From the NCBI GenBank assembly GCA_004211435.1, contig SECS01000093.1, positions 1 through 33,416 of the forward strand: DNA of 33,416 nt, read 5' to 3'. The stretch is from Novosphingobium sp. Its GTDB lineage: Bacteria; Pseudomonadota; Alphaproteobacteria; Sphingomonadales; Sphingomonadaceae. This document shows positions 1 through 7,514 of the stretch, piece after piece. The position numbers and the translations under genes were made by a program. Each line of letters starts with the position of its first letter. Within the stretch, counting starts at the first letter, position 1. A model generated the notes under the pieces. That model did no database searches, was not told the origin of the DNA, and worked only from the letters and a program-made list of their open reading frames with translations.

Positions 1-393
1 CCTGCCCTGCTCGACCTGCTGCATCACCGCGGTCCAGGTGATCAGCTTCGAAACCGAACCCGGGCGAAACAAGGTACGCGTAGGGTCGACGGGCTTGCGC
101 TTGGCGACGTCGGCATAGCCGAAGCCGCGCGCGGTCAGGATCTTGCCGTCCTTGACGACGGTGACCACCGCGCCGGGGATATCGCCGCTGCGCAGCGCGA
201 AAGGCATGTAGCCGTCGAGCCAGGTATCGACGTCGGCCTTGGTCAGAACCGCAGTTGCCGGCGGGGCCGTCGGCGCGGCGAGATCGCCTTGTGGCGCGGC
301 CGCCTGCGGCAGGCTGGGTGCCTGACCCTGGAGAGCGACGGCGCCGCCAAGCAGCAAGAGTCCGCCGAAGAGCGCTGCACGCCAAGGTCGCAT
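1..393 (-). CDS. Secreted serine hydrolase, class C beta-lactamase-like family (partial)
   Basis: This is the first 131 codons of a gene that leaves the window on the left. The protein starts with a hydrophobic leader (about residues 5-22), followed by a Pro/Ala-rich linker. From about residue 50 it resembles the beta-lactamase / penicillin-binding-protein-like serine hydrolases (Pfam Beta-lactamase). The nucleophile motif SxxK is visible as S113-V-S-K116 within PGSVSK, and an earlier GAVVTVVKDGK strand is typical of the family. Such enzymes are periplasmic or surface esterases, D-aminopeptidases or beta-lactamases; the substrate cannot be told from the fold. The start is the ATG at 393, with an AGGAGG-type ribosome site 7-12 bases upstream. 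It is transcribed divergently from the XRE-cupin regulator at 519, which may control it. The Tyr and KTG-like motifs lie outside the window. Confidence 0.85.
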   Translation of the reverse strand, partial: MRPWRAALFGGLLLLGGAVALQGQAPSLPQAAAPQGDLAAPTAPPATAVLTKADVDTWLDGYMPFALRSGDIPGAVVTVVKDGKILTARGFGYADVAKRKPVDPTRTLFRPGSVSKLITWTAVMQQVEQGR

Positions 394-434
394 GGGAGAT
401 CCTCCTGATGGTCCGTCGGGTTGCCCTGGCTCGA

Positions 435-463
435 TTGAACCAATAGACTGGCACCCATATTCT
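435..463 (+). promoter_or_regulatory. Candidate sigma-70 promoter of the XRE-cupin regulator
   Basis: TTGAAC at 435-440 and TATTCT at 458-463 are separated by exactly 17 bases. Each hexamer matches its consensus at 4 of 6 positions. The expected transcription start (about 470) falls inside the palindrome at 468-483, which is the layout expected for self-repression. The call is based on pattern only. Confidence 0.4.
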
Positions 464-467
464 GATT

Positions 468-497
468 AGGACAATATTATCCTGATTGGAAAATCAG
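468..497. promoter_or_regulatory. Palindromic operator candidate upstream of the XRE regulator
   Basis: Two dyads lie side by side. AGGACAATATTATCCT (468-483) is a 16-base palindrome with a single mismatched pair (14 of 16 positions symmetric). CTGATT (482-487) and AATCAG (492-497) form a second dyad. The sequence CTGATT also occurs at 462-467, so CTGATTAGG is nearly repeated 20 bases later as CTGATTGG. The AT-rich block stands out from its GC-rich surroundings and sits between the divergent hydrolase and regulator genes. Binding by the adjacent regulator is inferred. Confidence 0.5.
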
Positions 498-518
498 TCA
501 ATGTCGAAGGAATCGTGC

Positions 519-1199
519 ATGTCCGCCTCCGCTCCTACGCTCGGCGCCCTGCTTCGCGGGCTGCGCAGCCGCGAGGGCTGGACGCTCAAGCAGATGAGCG
601 AAAAATCGGGAATCCCCGTGTCGACGCTGTCGAAGGTCGAGCACGATCGCCTCACCCTGACCTATGACAAGCTCTACCAGCTCAGTCAGCGCCTCGGCCT
701 GCGCATGTCGGAGCTGTTCGCCGAGCCCGGCGACGAGACCGTGCCGCAGGTGACCGCGCGCCGCAGCCTGGGCGACATGGACCATGCGCTTCGCGTCGAG
801 ACGCCCAACTACGACTACTACTACCTCTGCACCGAGCTGCGCCGGAAGCGGATGATCCCCGCGATCACCAAGATCCGTGCAAAGACGCTCAAGGAGTTCG
901 GTGATCTCGTGCGCCACGCCGGCGAGGAATTCATCTACGTGCTGCGCGGTCGCGTCGTCGTCGTTACCGAGTTCTACGACGCGGTCGAACTGGCCGAGGG
1001 CGAGTCGATCTATATCGATTCGAGCATGGGCCACGCTTATCTGGCGGCCGAAGGCTGCGACGAGGCCGAGGTCCTCGGTGTCATGTCGAGCAGCGACGCC
1101 GAACTGCTCGACTCGCTGCTCAACATTCACGAGGAGCAACTGGGCGGCGTGCCGGACGAGAAAGGCTCGGCCCGCGCCCGCGCGCTTCCCCGCCTTTGA
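519..1199 (+). CDS. XRE-family transcriptional regulator with C-terminal cupin domain
   Basis: A 226-residue cytoplasmic DNA-binding protein. Residues about 8-62 form a lambda-repressor-type helix-turn-helix (LKQMSEKSGIPVSTLSKVEH is the recognition region). Residues about 115-200 form a small cupin barrel (GEEFIYVLRGRVVVV, then a YIDSSMGHAY segment). This architecture is common in regulators that sense a small ligand in the cupin, such as the PuuR/SutR type. In-frame starts also exist at 486 (TTG) and 501 (ATG). I chose 519 because AAGGAA lies 6 bases upstream and the earlier codons would overlap the palindromic operator. It is divergent from the serine hydrolase at 393 and precedes a TonB receptor whose upstream region shares a 9-base element with this operator. 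The effector is unknown. Confidence 0.85.
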   Translation: MSASAPTLGALLRGLRSREGWTLKQMSEKSGIPVSTLSKVEHDRLTLTYDKLYQLSQRLGLRMSELFAEPGDETVPQVTARRSLGDMDHALRVETPNYDYYYLCTELRRKRMIPAITKIRAKTLKEFGDLVRHAGEEFIYVLRGRVVVVTEFYDAVELAEGESIYIDSSMGHAYLAAEGCDEAEVLGVMSSSDAELLDSLLNIHEEQLGGVPDEKGSARARALPRL

Positions 1200-1299
1200 C
1201 GGCCTGAGCATCGGCGCGCCCGATCCATCGTCGCGCTGAAATTGCGAGCGGCCATGGCGCGCCGGGATTTGGCGCCGGCGCTTTCGGCTATCTCACTGA

Positions 1300-1308
1300 A
1301 ATATTATC
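1300..1308 (+). promoter_or_regulatory. AATATTATC element shared with the XRE operator
   Basis: AATATTATC occurs here, about 95 bases upstream of the TonB receptor start, and again at 473-481 inside the palindrome upstream of the XRE regulator. In GC-rich DNA an exact 9-base AT-rich match in two neighbouring promoter regions is suggestive of a shared binding site. The dyad is not complete at this copy. The remainder of the 1200-1402 intergenic region shows no other clear signal. Confidence 0.25.
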
Positions 1309-1402
1309 GTCATCCTTGTTAAATCAAACCGCCATGCTGGGTGTCTAACCGCCCCTCGACAGCGCGCGATCAAGCGCGCAGCCAAGGGTAGGAACGAGAT
1401 TC

Positions 1403-3880
1403 ATGAGGGTTATTCGATCGGCCGCCGAGGTCGTGCGCTGCGCCATGCTGGCAGGTACCGCGCTTTCGCTATGCGCTGCAGCCGCAGCACACGCGGAAGA
1501 GGCCGAGGCTGCTGACGCGGCGGAGGCGGAAAGCGGCGATCTGGGCTCGATCATCGTTACCGGCGCCAAGACGACGCGCTCGGCTACGGCGATACCGCAA
1601 AGCGAAATCCAGAAGATCCTGCCTGGCGTTTCGCCGCTCAAGGCGATCCAGACCCTGCCCGGCGTGCTCTACATCACCGCCGATCCCTGGGGTAACAACG
1701 AGCAGAACGCGCAGACCTACATCCACGGGTTCGACCGCAGCCAACTTGGCTACACGTTCGACGGCCTGCCGCTGGGCGACCAGAGCTACGGCAACTACAA
1801 CGGCCTTGCGCCGCAGCGCGCTGTCATCTCGGAAAATGTCGCGCGCGTCGTCGTCGCGACCGGCGCCGGCGATCTCGCCACGCCGTCGAACAGCAACCTC
1901 GGCGGCACGGTCGAGACCTTCTCCTCCGATCCGCTCAGTGAACTGGGCATCCAGGCGGCCCAGACCATCGGCAGCTACAGCACTTCGCGCACGTTCGTGC
2001 GCATCGACACCGGTGAATTCGGCCAGGGCAATTCGGCCTATATCTCGGGCGCGCGACAGCGCGCTCGCGCCTGGGACTTCAACGGCATCCAGAGCGGCTG
2101 GCAGGCCAACGCCAAGTTCGTCCACGAGGACGACGGCGGCAAGATCACGGTCTATTTCGACTACAACGACATGAAGCAGCCGAACGAGGACGCGACCGTC
2201 TTCTTCGTGCCTTCCGCGGGCGGCACCGCCACCCCGGCGCAGCTCTACACGCCCTATACCAAGCCGTTCTTCTTCCCCGATTTCAACGGCTACCGCACCA
2301 CCTACATGACCGCGCTGGGCAATTCGCCGGCGGCCGAGGGCAGCAATTACCGCAACTACTACTCGGACGCGCAGCGCACCGACTATCTGGGCTATGCCCG
2401 CTTCGATGCGAACCTGTCCGACAAGATCACTTGGTCGAACACCGCCTATATCCACCACAACGACGGCGTCGGCGTCGTCGCGGGTCCGCTCGGCCAGTCG
2501 ATCACCGTGGCCCAGGCCTATCTCGATCCCGCCTATGCAAGCCTTCCGGCCAACTGCCGGTTCGGCGGCAACGGTAACGGCATCCGCCCGGCGGCCTGCA
2601 CCGCGCTGACCGATGCCCAGGCGGCGGCGGCAGGCGCCGCGCTCGTCACGGCGACGGGCGGCTCGGGTATGATCACCCGCACCACCGAATACCGCATCGA
2701 TCGCGGCGGCCTGATTTCGAACTTCGACATCGAGCTGGGAAACCACAAGATCGCGCTGGGCGGCTGGTACGAATACAACAGCACGACGCAGTGGCGCCGC
2801 TGGTATGCGGTCCCCGTGGCTGATCCTTCGCTGAGCACGCCCTACATTCGCCCGCTCAGCGTGCTGCAACCGTTGTTCACCCAGTACCAGGGCGAGGCGC
2901 GGATCGAGCAGCTGCAGCTCCACATCCAGGACACCTGGCAGGCCACCGAAAAACTGCTGATCCAGGCCGGCTTCAAGACCAGCGCCCAGTGGGCCACCGG
3001 CCGCTACCCGATCCAGCCGCGCGTCGGTTCGCTCGGCGGCACCACGGCCCTGCCCCAAGGCAAGATCAACACGCAGGAATGGTTCCTGCCGGCCTTCGGC
3101 GCGACCTATGACTTCAACGGCCACGAACAGGTCTATTTCAACGTCCAGAAGAACCTGCGCCAGTATTCGGCCTATCTCGCGGGCGGTGGCGGTCCCTGGT
3201 TCACGGGTAGCCAAGCCGCGTTCGACGCCTTCGCCGACCAGGGCAAGCCCGAGACGAGCTGGACCTACGAGGCCGGTTTGCGCACCAACCGCAACTTGGG
3301 CGACATCGGCCTGCAGGCGCAGATCAACTACTACCACGTCGAGTTCAACAACCGCCTGCTGGCGATCCCGACCAACCCCGGCGGCATTGCCGGCAGCGGC
3401 ATCACCGGCGGCACCTCGACCCTGGTCAACGTCGGCAACGTGAAGACCGATGGCGTCGACGCGGCCTTCACCTTGCGCTTCGGTCGGACCTTCTCGCTCT
3501 ACAACGCGATCTCGTACAACCTGTCGAAGTACCAGAACGACTACACCTCGACCGCGCTGGGCATCGGCGCGGCCAGCGACACCTGCATCGGCGGCTTCGT
3601 CGTTACGGGCGGCATCGTGCCAACCTGTGGCAAGCAGCTGCCCGGCACGCCGAAGTGGATGAACAAGACGGTGGCGACGCTCAACGTCGGGCCGTTCGAG
3701 GCGCAGGTGATCGGCGACTACGTCGGCCGCCGCTTCGCCACGTTCACCAACGACACCAGCGTCAAGTCCTACTTCCTGACCTCGCTGCGTGTCGATCGGT
3801 TCGGCGACGAACGGCTATTCGGCCTATCCGATCGCGCCGCGCCAGTGGTTCCTGACCTTGTCGGCGGCCTACTGACCTGA
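1403..3880 (+). CDS. TonB-dependent outer-membrane receptor with frameshifted C-terminus
   Basis: The frame encodes 825 residues. A signal peptide (about residues 1-31, ending in AHA) precedes a plug domain (about 48-190, starting at LGSIIVTG and including FDGLPLGDQSYGNYNG), then a beta-barrel rich in aromatic and Asn/Tyr residues. Such receptors import scarce substrates using TonB energy. The end is abnormal: after YFLTSLRVD (to about 3799) the frame runs into a non-family tail ending VGGLLT. In the +1 frame, 3801-3875 encodes a normal receptor terminus, YPIAPRQWFLTLSAAY followed by a stop at 3873. The last transmembrane strands expected between these parts are missing. A deletion of several tens of bases that also changed frame fits best, and the receptor is probably impaired. 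The start ATG has GGTAGGAACGAG upstream. The substrate is unknown. Confidence 0.85.
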   Translation: MRVIRSAAEVVRCAMLAGTALSLCAAAAAHAEEAEAADAAEAESGDLGSIIVTGAKTTRSATAIPQSEIQKILPGVSPLKAIQTLPGVLYITADPWGNNEQNAQTYIHGFDRSQLGYTFDGLPLGDQSYGNYNGLAPQRAVISENVARVVVATGAGDLATPSNSNLGGTVETFSSDPLSELGIQAAQTIGSYSTSRTFVRIDTGEFGQGNSAYISGARQRARAWDFNGIQSGWQANAKFVHEDDGGKITVYFDYNDMKQPNEDATVFFVPSAGGTATPAQLYTPYTKPFFFPDFNGYRTTYMTALGNSPAAEGSNYRNYYSDAQRTDYLGYARFDANLSDKITWSNTAYIHHNDGVGVVAGPLGQSITVAQAYLDPAYASLPANCRFGGNGNGIRPAACTALTDAQAAAAGAALVTATGGSGMITRTTEYRIDRGGLISNFDIELGNHKIALGGWYEYNSTTQWRRWYAVPVADPSLSTPYIRPLSVLQPLFTQYQGEARIEQLQLHIQDTWQATEKLLIQAGFKTSAQWATGRYPIQPRVGSLGGTTALPQGKINTQEWFLPAFGATYDFNGHEQVYFNVQKNLRQYSAYLAGGGGPWFTGSQAAFDAFADQGKPETSWTYEAGLRTNRNLGDIGLQAQINYYHVEFNNRLLAIPTNPGGIAGSGITGGTSTLVNVGNVKTDGVDAAFTLRFGRTFSLYNAISYNLSKYQNDYTSTALGIGAASDTCIGGFVVTGGIVPTCGKQLPGTPKWMNKTVATLNVGPFEAQVIGDYVGRRFATFTNDTSVKSYFLTSLRVDRFGDERLFGLSDRAAPVVPDLVGGLLT

Positions 3881-3889
3881 ACAGCCTCT

Positions 3890-3923
3890 GCCGGTGACGG
3901 TGCGATCCCGCGCGGTCACCGGC
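3890..3923 (+). terminator. Hairpin terminator candidate after the TonB receptor
   Basis: GCCGGTGAC (3890-3898) and GTCACCGGC (3915-3923) form a perfect 9-bp stem with a 16-base loop, 10 bases after the receptor stop. There is no T-run, so it may be a weak or Rho-assisted terminator. It could serve both this gene and the converging exonuclease gene. Confidence 0.55.
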
Positions 3924-3997
3924 TTGGAGCGTACTGTATCGGGCAATCGCAGAGGGCAGATGGCTGCGTTGGTGCTAATCCATCTCAGGCGGCCGTC

Positions 3998-4909
3998 TCA
4001 TCGGCCCGTGCTGCGCGGATCGAGATCGAGCCTTTTCGTCAGTTCTTCCTCGGAGACGATCTCGATGCTGCCGCCGGCCTGCTGAAGCTCGAGAGCCCGC
4101 CGATAAGGCGCACTGGCGTGAAAGTATCGACCGAATGGCTGATCCGAGCTCACGACCAGCATAGTCGAAGTCGTCCCGACAGATGCGACCACCCTGGCGC
4201 CCCTAGCGGAAAGCCAATGCCCAAGCGCCCCATCGCGTGCAGCACCGAGGATCGCTATCCGCTGGCCCTTGAGTGGCCCCTCCGTCGCGGGCTTCGGTGC
4301 CTTCCCTCCACGCGGATTGGCAGGCTTGAGCCAGTCGGCAAGAGGAATCCCGGTATGGTCGATGGCCTTGACCACGACGTAGCCAGCCGCACGCGCGTCG
4401 CTGAGAGCATCGTGATGCTTGTGCTTGATGCCGAGATACCGGCTCAGGACATTGAGCTTGTGGCTCGACAGTTGGGGCCACGCCCGCTTGGCCACCCGCA
4501 CGCTATCGAGCCACGTCGTCTCGACCACGTCGCGGCCATGGACGCGGCACGCAGCGCCAAGCGCGCCCTTGTCGAAGTATGAATGCGCGACGGTCACCCG
4601 GCCACCGAGGTGGCGATTCACGATCGCGTGAACGTCTCCAAAGGTCGGCTTCCCAGCTACATGGTCTTCCGTGATCCCATGGATCCTCGTGTTGAATGAC
4701 GAGAAGTGATCGAGCGGATCGACCAGCGTTTCGAAATCGAAGACCTCTCTTCCATCCCGAAAACCAACGATGCCGATCTGGCAAATGCTGCTAACTCTCG
4801 AGCAAGCCGTCTCGACGTCGACTACTACGAAATCGAGTTCTGTTGCGTCGCCGGGCGCGGCCAAGGAAATCGACCGCTCTAGTTCAATGATCTCCATCGC
4901 CGAGAACAT
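3998..4909 (-). CDS. DEDDh 3'-5' exonuclease with C-terminal BRCT domain
   Basis: A 303-residue protein of the DnaQ/epsilon-like exonuclease superfamily. The N-terminal domain (about 25-185) has D31-x-E33 (DVET, motif I), D113 in AHSYFDKGAL (motif II), and H166 and D171 in HHDALSDARAAG (motif III), giving the complete DEDDh set. After a Pro/Lys-rich linker, residues about 205-295 look like a BRCT domain (LKGQRIAILG... through VSEEELTKRL), as in DNA ligase NAD-type and RFC1 BRCT modules. The likely role is DNA trimming or proofreading in repair, with BRCT targeting to DNA ends or partners. The open frame extends further upstream into the aldehyde dehydrogenase terminator region; I chose ATG 4909 because homology begins just after it, but its ribosome site is weak and ATG 4897 is possible. 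It converges on the TonB receptor. Confidence 0.85.
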   Translation of the reverse strand: MFSAMEIIELERSISLAAPGDATELDFVVVDVETACSRVSSICQIGIVGFRDGREVFDFETLVDPLDHFSSFNTRIHGITEDHVAGKPTFGDVHAIVNRHLGGRVTVAHSYFDKGALGAACRVHGRDVVETTWLDSVRVAKRAWPQLSSHKLNVLSRYLGIKHKHHDALSDARAAGYVVVKAIDHTGIPLADWLKPANPRGGKAPKPATEGPLKGQRIAILGAARDGALGHWLSARGARVVASVGTTSTMLVVSSDQPFGRYFHASAPYRRALELQQAGGSIEIVSEEELTKRLDLDPRSTGR

Positions 4910-4988
4910 ATCATGTCCGCGAGGAGGCAGCCAAGCGTCGATCGCTCGAGCCGCCGCGTGACACGGGATGGTGCGGCGATGGAGTGTG

Positions 4989-5026
4989 AAAAAGCGCCGG
5001 TGCGGATGATCAGCCCGCGCCGGCGC
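4989..5026 (-). terminator. Intrinsic terminator of the aldehyde dehydrogenase gene
   Basis: Read on the minus strand, GCGCCGG (5026-5020) pairs with CCGGCGC (5000-4994). After one C/A mismatch the stem continues with GCGG/CCGC around a 9-base loop. The stem is followed directly by five T residues (4993-4989). It lies 24 bases after the dehydrogenase stop and is the most canonical Rho-independent terminator in the window. Confidence 0.85.
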
Positions 5027-5049
5027 AGCGTCGTAGTGGTGAAATTCGG

Positions 5050-6555
5050 CTATTCGCGCCAGGCGACGATCTTGGTTTCGAGATATTCCTCGATCCCCTC
5101 GACGCCCCAAGCTCGCCCAACGCCCGAGTGCTTGTAGCCACCGAACGGCAGGTCGCCGTTGATCGGTGCACCGCCGTTCACGCCGATCGTACCGGTGCGG
5201 ACGCGGTTGGCCACACGCATCGCGCGGTCGTGGGTACCCCAGACACCGCCCGAAAGGCCATAGACGCTATCGTTCGCGATCCGGATCGCATCGTCGTCGT
5301 CGTCATAGGGAATGACGACCAGGACCGGGCCGAAGATCTCTTCCTGCGCGATGCGCATGTCGTTCGTGACGTCGACGAAGCAGGTCGGCTCGACAAACCA
5401 GCCCTCTCCTTTGTCCGGACGGAGCGCGCCGCCCGCGAGCAAGGTGGCACCCTCCTCGACGCCCAGGTCGATATAGGCCTTGACCCGCTCCATCTGCTTC
5501 TTCGAAACGACCGGACCCATCGCGCAGTTCGGATCGTCGAAGTGCCCCCACTTGTCGGCATGGGCGTCGTAGGCGGCCTGGAGGATGGTTTTGGCTTCGT
5601 CATAGCGTGAGCGCGGGACGAGCAGACGGCTCTGCACCGCGCAGCCCTGGCCAGCGTGGAAAACGAGGATCGACTGCGCGACGACCTGGGCGAAGTTCTC
5701 GGCATCGTCGAGAACGATGCAAGCCGACTTTCCGCCCAGTTCGAGAAACATGCGCTTCATCGTCTCGGCGCCCTGACGCATGATGTGCTTGCCGATCTGA
5801 GTCGAGCCCGTGAAGGTCACGAGGTCGACGCGCGGATCGGTGACGAGCATCTCGCCGGCCATGGCAGGATCGGAGCCGGTGATCACGTTAAGCACGCCCG
5901 CGGGAAAGCCAGCCTCGGCGGCCAACTCTCCGAAAATCACCCCGGCCAACGGCGTGTCGGGCGCGGGCTTGAGGATCACCGTGCAGCCCGCAAGCAGCGC
6001 CGAGACGACTTTCTCCGCGTTGACGTAGAGCGGAAAGTTCCACGGCGTGATCGCCGCGACCACGCCAATCGGCTCATAGACAGCCTTGCGGTGCGACACG
6101 TAGCCGCCGCCGGCGTCATGTGTGCCGTAGTCCTTCTCGCGCTGCAGGCGCGGATAGACGTCCATCAGCGCCTTCCAGCTCCCCAGGCAGTTGGCCACCT
6201 GCGCGCGGTTCACCGCGACAAGTGGCGCCCCGACTTCGTGGCGAGCGATCGCAACCAGCTTGTCGATGTTGGCCTCGAATAGCGCATGCAGCTTCTGGAC
6301 CAAGGCGAAGCGCTTCTCGTGATTGGTCGACCAGTCGGTTTCGTCGAAGGCAAGGCGCGCGGCGGCGATCACCGCCTCCACATCGGCGACCGAGGCGTCG
6401 GCGGCAACGCCGACGACCCGGCCAGTCCAGGGACCGATATTATCATAGGTCTTCCCACTTTCCGCGCGGCGCAACACGCCATCGATGAAGAGCTTCCCCT
6501 CGGGCAGGATCGTTGCGTTTTCGGCTTGGGGCGGGATTTGCGTCTGCGTGATCAT
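5050..6555 (-). CDS. NAD(P)-dependent aldehyde dehydrogenase
   Basis: A 501-residue, full-length member of the ALDH superfamily that oxidises an aldehyde to its acid in the cytoplasm. Visible motifs are PWNF (171-174), KPAPDT with the coenzyme-binding Lys196, GSTQIGK (about 250-256), the general base Glu272 in LELGGK, and the nucleophile Cys305 in AGQGCAVQSR. EEIFGPVL and PFGGYKHSG-type segments follow near the end. The GQGCAV form of the cysteine loop is seen in broad-range ALDHs of actinobacteria and proteobacteria. The start ATG 6555 has GAGGAAG about 5 bases upstream; a longer open frame to 6678 lacks homology. The gene is divergent from a GbsR-type regulator 107 bases away, resembling the pairing of betaine-aldehyde dehydrogenase with GbsR in Bacillus. 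The substrate is not determined. Confidence 0.93.
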   Translation of the reverse strand: MITQTQIPPQAENATILPEGKLFIDGVLRRAESGKTYDNIGPWTGRVVGVAADASVADVEAVIAAARLAFDETDWSTNHEKRFALVQKLHALFEANIDKLVAIARHEVGAPLVAVNRAQVANCLGSWKALMDVYPRLQREKDYGTHDAGGGYVSHRKAVYEPIGVVAAITPWNFPLYVNAEKVVSALLAGCTVILKPAPDTPLAGVIFGELAAEAGFPAGVLNVITGSDPAMAGEMLVTDPRVDLVTFTGSTQIGKHIMRQGAETMKRMFLELGGKSACIVLDDAENFAQVVAQSILVFHAGQGCAVQSRLLVPRSRYDEAKTILQAAYDAHADKWGHFDDPNCAMGPVVSKKQMERVKAYIDLGVEEGATLLAGGALRPDKGEGWFVEPTCFVDVTNDMRIAQEEIFGPVLVVIPYDDDDDAIRIANDSVYGLSGGVWGTHDRAMRVANRVRTGTIGVNGGAPINGDLPFGGYKHSGVGRAWGVEGIEEYLETKIVAWRE

Positions 6556-6634
6556 GGGCTTCCTCAAAGTTATGCCGGTCGCCGGGCGCCGGTGTTGCAT
6601 CCTCGTGAAACCAGCGCCTAAGCTGGCCTCACCT

Positions 6635-6663
6635 TGACGTAATCCGGAATATCCAGTAAATAA
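6635..6663 (+). promoter_or_regulatory. Candidate promoter at the start of the GbsR-type gene
   Basis: TTGACG (6635-6640), a 17-base spacer and TAAATA (6658-6663) make a good sigma-70 match. The -10 hexamer overlaps the first possible ATG (6663), so a transcript from here would start near 6670, at or past the second ATG (6669). Either translation is nearly leaderless or the true start is downstream. CCAGC-N6-GCTGG at 6612-6627 is a small dyad that could be an operator. Confidence 0.35.
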
Positions 6664-7127
6664 TGGAAATGTCAACAAGCCACCTTTCGACAGAGCAGAC
6701 CCGCTTCATCGACGACCTCGCTGGCCTGCTCGGCGCGTGGAACATGCCGACCAACGCTGCGCGGCTTTACGGCTATCTCCAGCTCATGAACGCGCCGGTC
6801 AGTCTCGAGGAAATCGCCCGCGACCTGCAGATCAGCCGAAGCCATGCGCACACGGCCGCGCGCGTCCTGGAAAGCCACGGCAATGCAAGGGGGGTCCCCA
6901 GTCGCGGCAGTCGTCGTATCCTCTATGTATGCGGCGAGGATCCGGGCGCGCCGCTCCGGCCGCAGGTCGCGACTTTGGAGCGGATGTCCCAGCTCATCGC
7001 GAGACGCGGCCCAGACGTCGCCAAGGACGAGGCTGCGGCGAGGCTCGCTCGGCTTGCGTCGTTTCACCACGAGTTACACGAGGCCATGGGTGTCGTCGTG
7101 CGGTCCGAAAGCGATCTGAACACCTGA
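6663..7127 (+). CDS. GbsR/MarR-type winged-helix transcriptional regulator
   Basis: A 154-residue protein resembling the GbsR family (COG1510). The N-terminal part (FIDDLAGLLGAWNMPTNAARLYGYL) matches the opening helices of that family. The winged helix-turn-helix follows at about residues 45-90 (SLEEIARDLQISRSHAHTAARVLESHG). A helical C-terminal dimerisation segment ends at residue 154. In Bacillus, GbsR senses choline and represses betaine-synthesis genes, so a role in controlling the divergent aldehyde dehydrogenase is plausible but inferred. The ATG codons at 6663 and 6669 compete; see the promoter entry. The protein is slightly shorter than some family members but no domain is obviously missing. 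Confidence 0.82.
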   Translation: MEMSTSHLSTEQTRFIDDLAGLLGAWNMPTNAARLYGYLQLMNAPVSLEEIARDLQISRSHAHTAARVLESHGNARGVPSRGSRRILYVCGEDPGAPLRPQVATLERMSQLIARRGPDVAKDEAAARLARLASFHHELHEAMGVVVRSESDLNT

Positions 7128-7514
7128 ACCGAGGCAGGTTGTGGAGCTCAGATGCGATCGCTCACGTCCGCTATCTTTGCGGGATCCGCCCTGCCAGCCG
7201 CGCGCTAAAATACGCGGACGCGCGGTCGTGGAATCTCGGGGAGCTTTCGGGAGCATGGGGGCCTGTGAAAGGTCGTGCTAGGCTGACATGCAAAGGCCTA
7301 AGGCGGGGCCAGCAAGGCCGCGATGTCCACTTTGGTGGTTGACCAGATCGCTTCCCCCGCCCAATTTGCGGCTTCAGCTACCCGATCACGGGAGCGTCGC
7401 CTGCAATGATCCCGCGGCCGCTCCTGCAATACGCCTCCTGGATCCTTGCCGGCGTCTTCGTCCGGCACAGGCTAATCGCCGCTGCCGCACTCCGACAGCT
7501 TCCACGAGGTTACT
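7128..7514. other. 387-base intergenic stretch without a supported gene
   Basis: No RNA gene, mobile element or convincing reading frame was found here. On the minus strand, about 7382-7300 encodes a protein-like string (AEAANWAGEAIWSTTKVDIA) ending in a TAG near 7302. It has no matching start, and its upstream continuation (Arg-rich) looks non-coding. It might be the tail of a decayed gene. The stretch presumably also holds the promoter of the DUF1254 gene. Confidence 0.4.

Noticed and set aside
1469..3337. Long open frame (622 codons) on the minus strand opposite the TonB receptor
   Set aside because: It lies entirely antisense to a clear receptor, is rich in Arg/Ala/Val/Gly with no domain, and reflects GC-rich third positions. 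The same applies to the long antisense frames at 12030-13823, 16123-17262, 20570-21931, 22763-24376 and 25531-27024.
7300..7407. Remnant of a coding sequence on the minus strand in the 7128-7514 gap
   Set aside because: The protein-like stretch is only about 28 residues, has no start and no recognised family; recorded as a note but not called.
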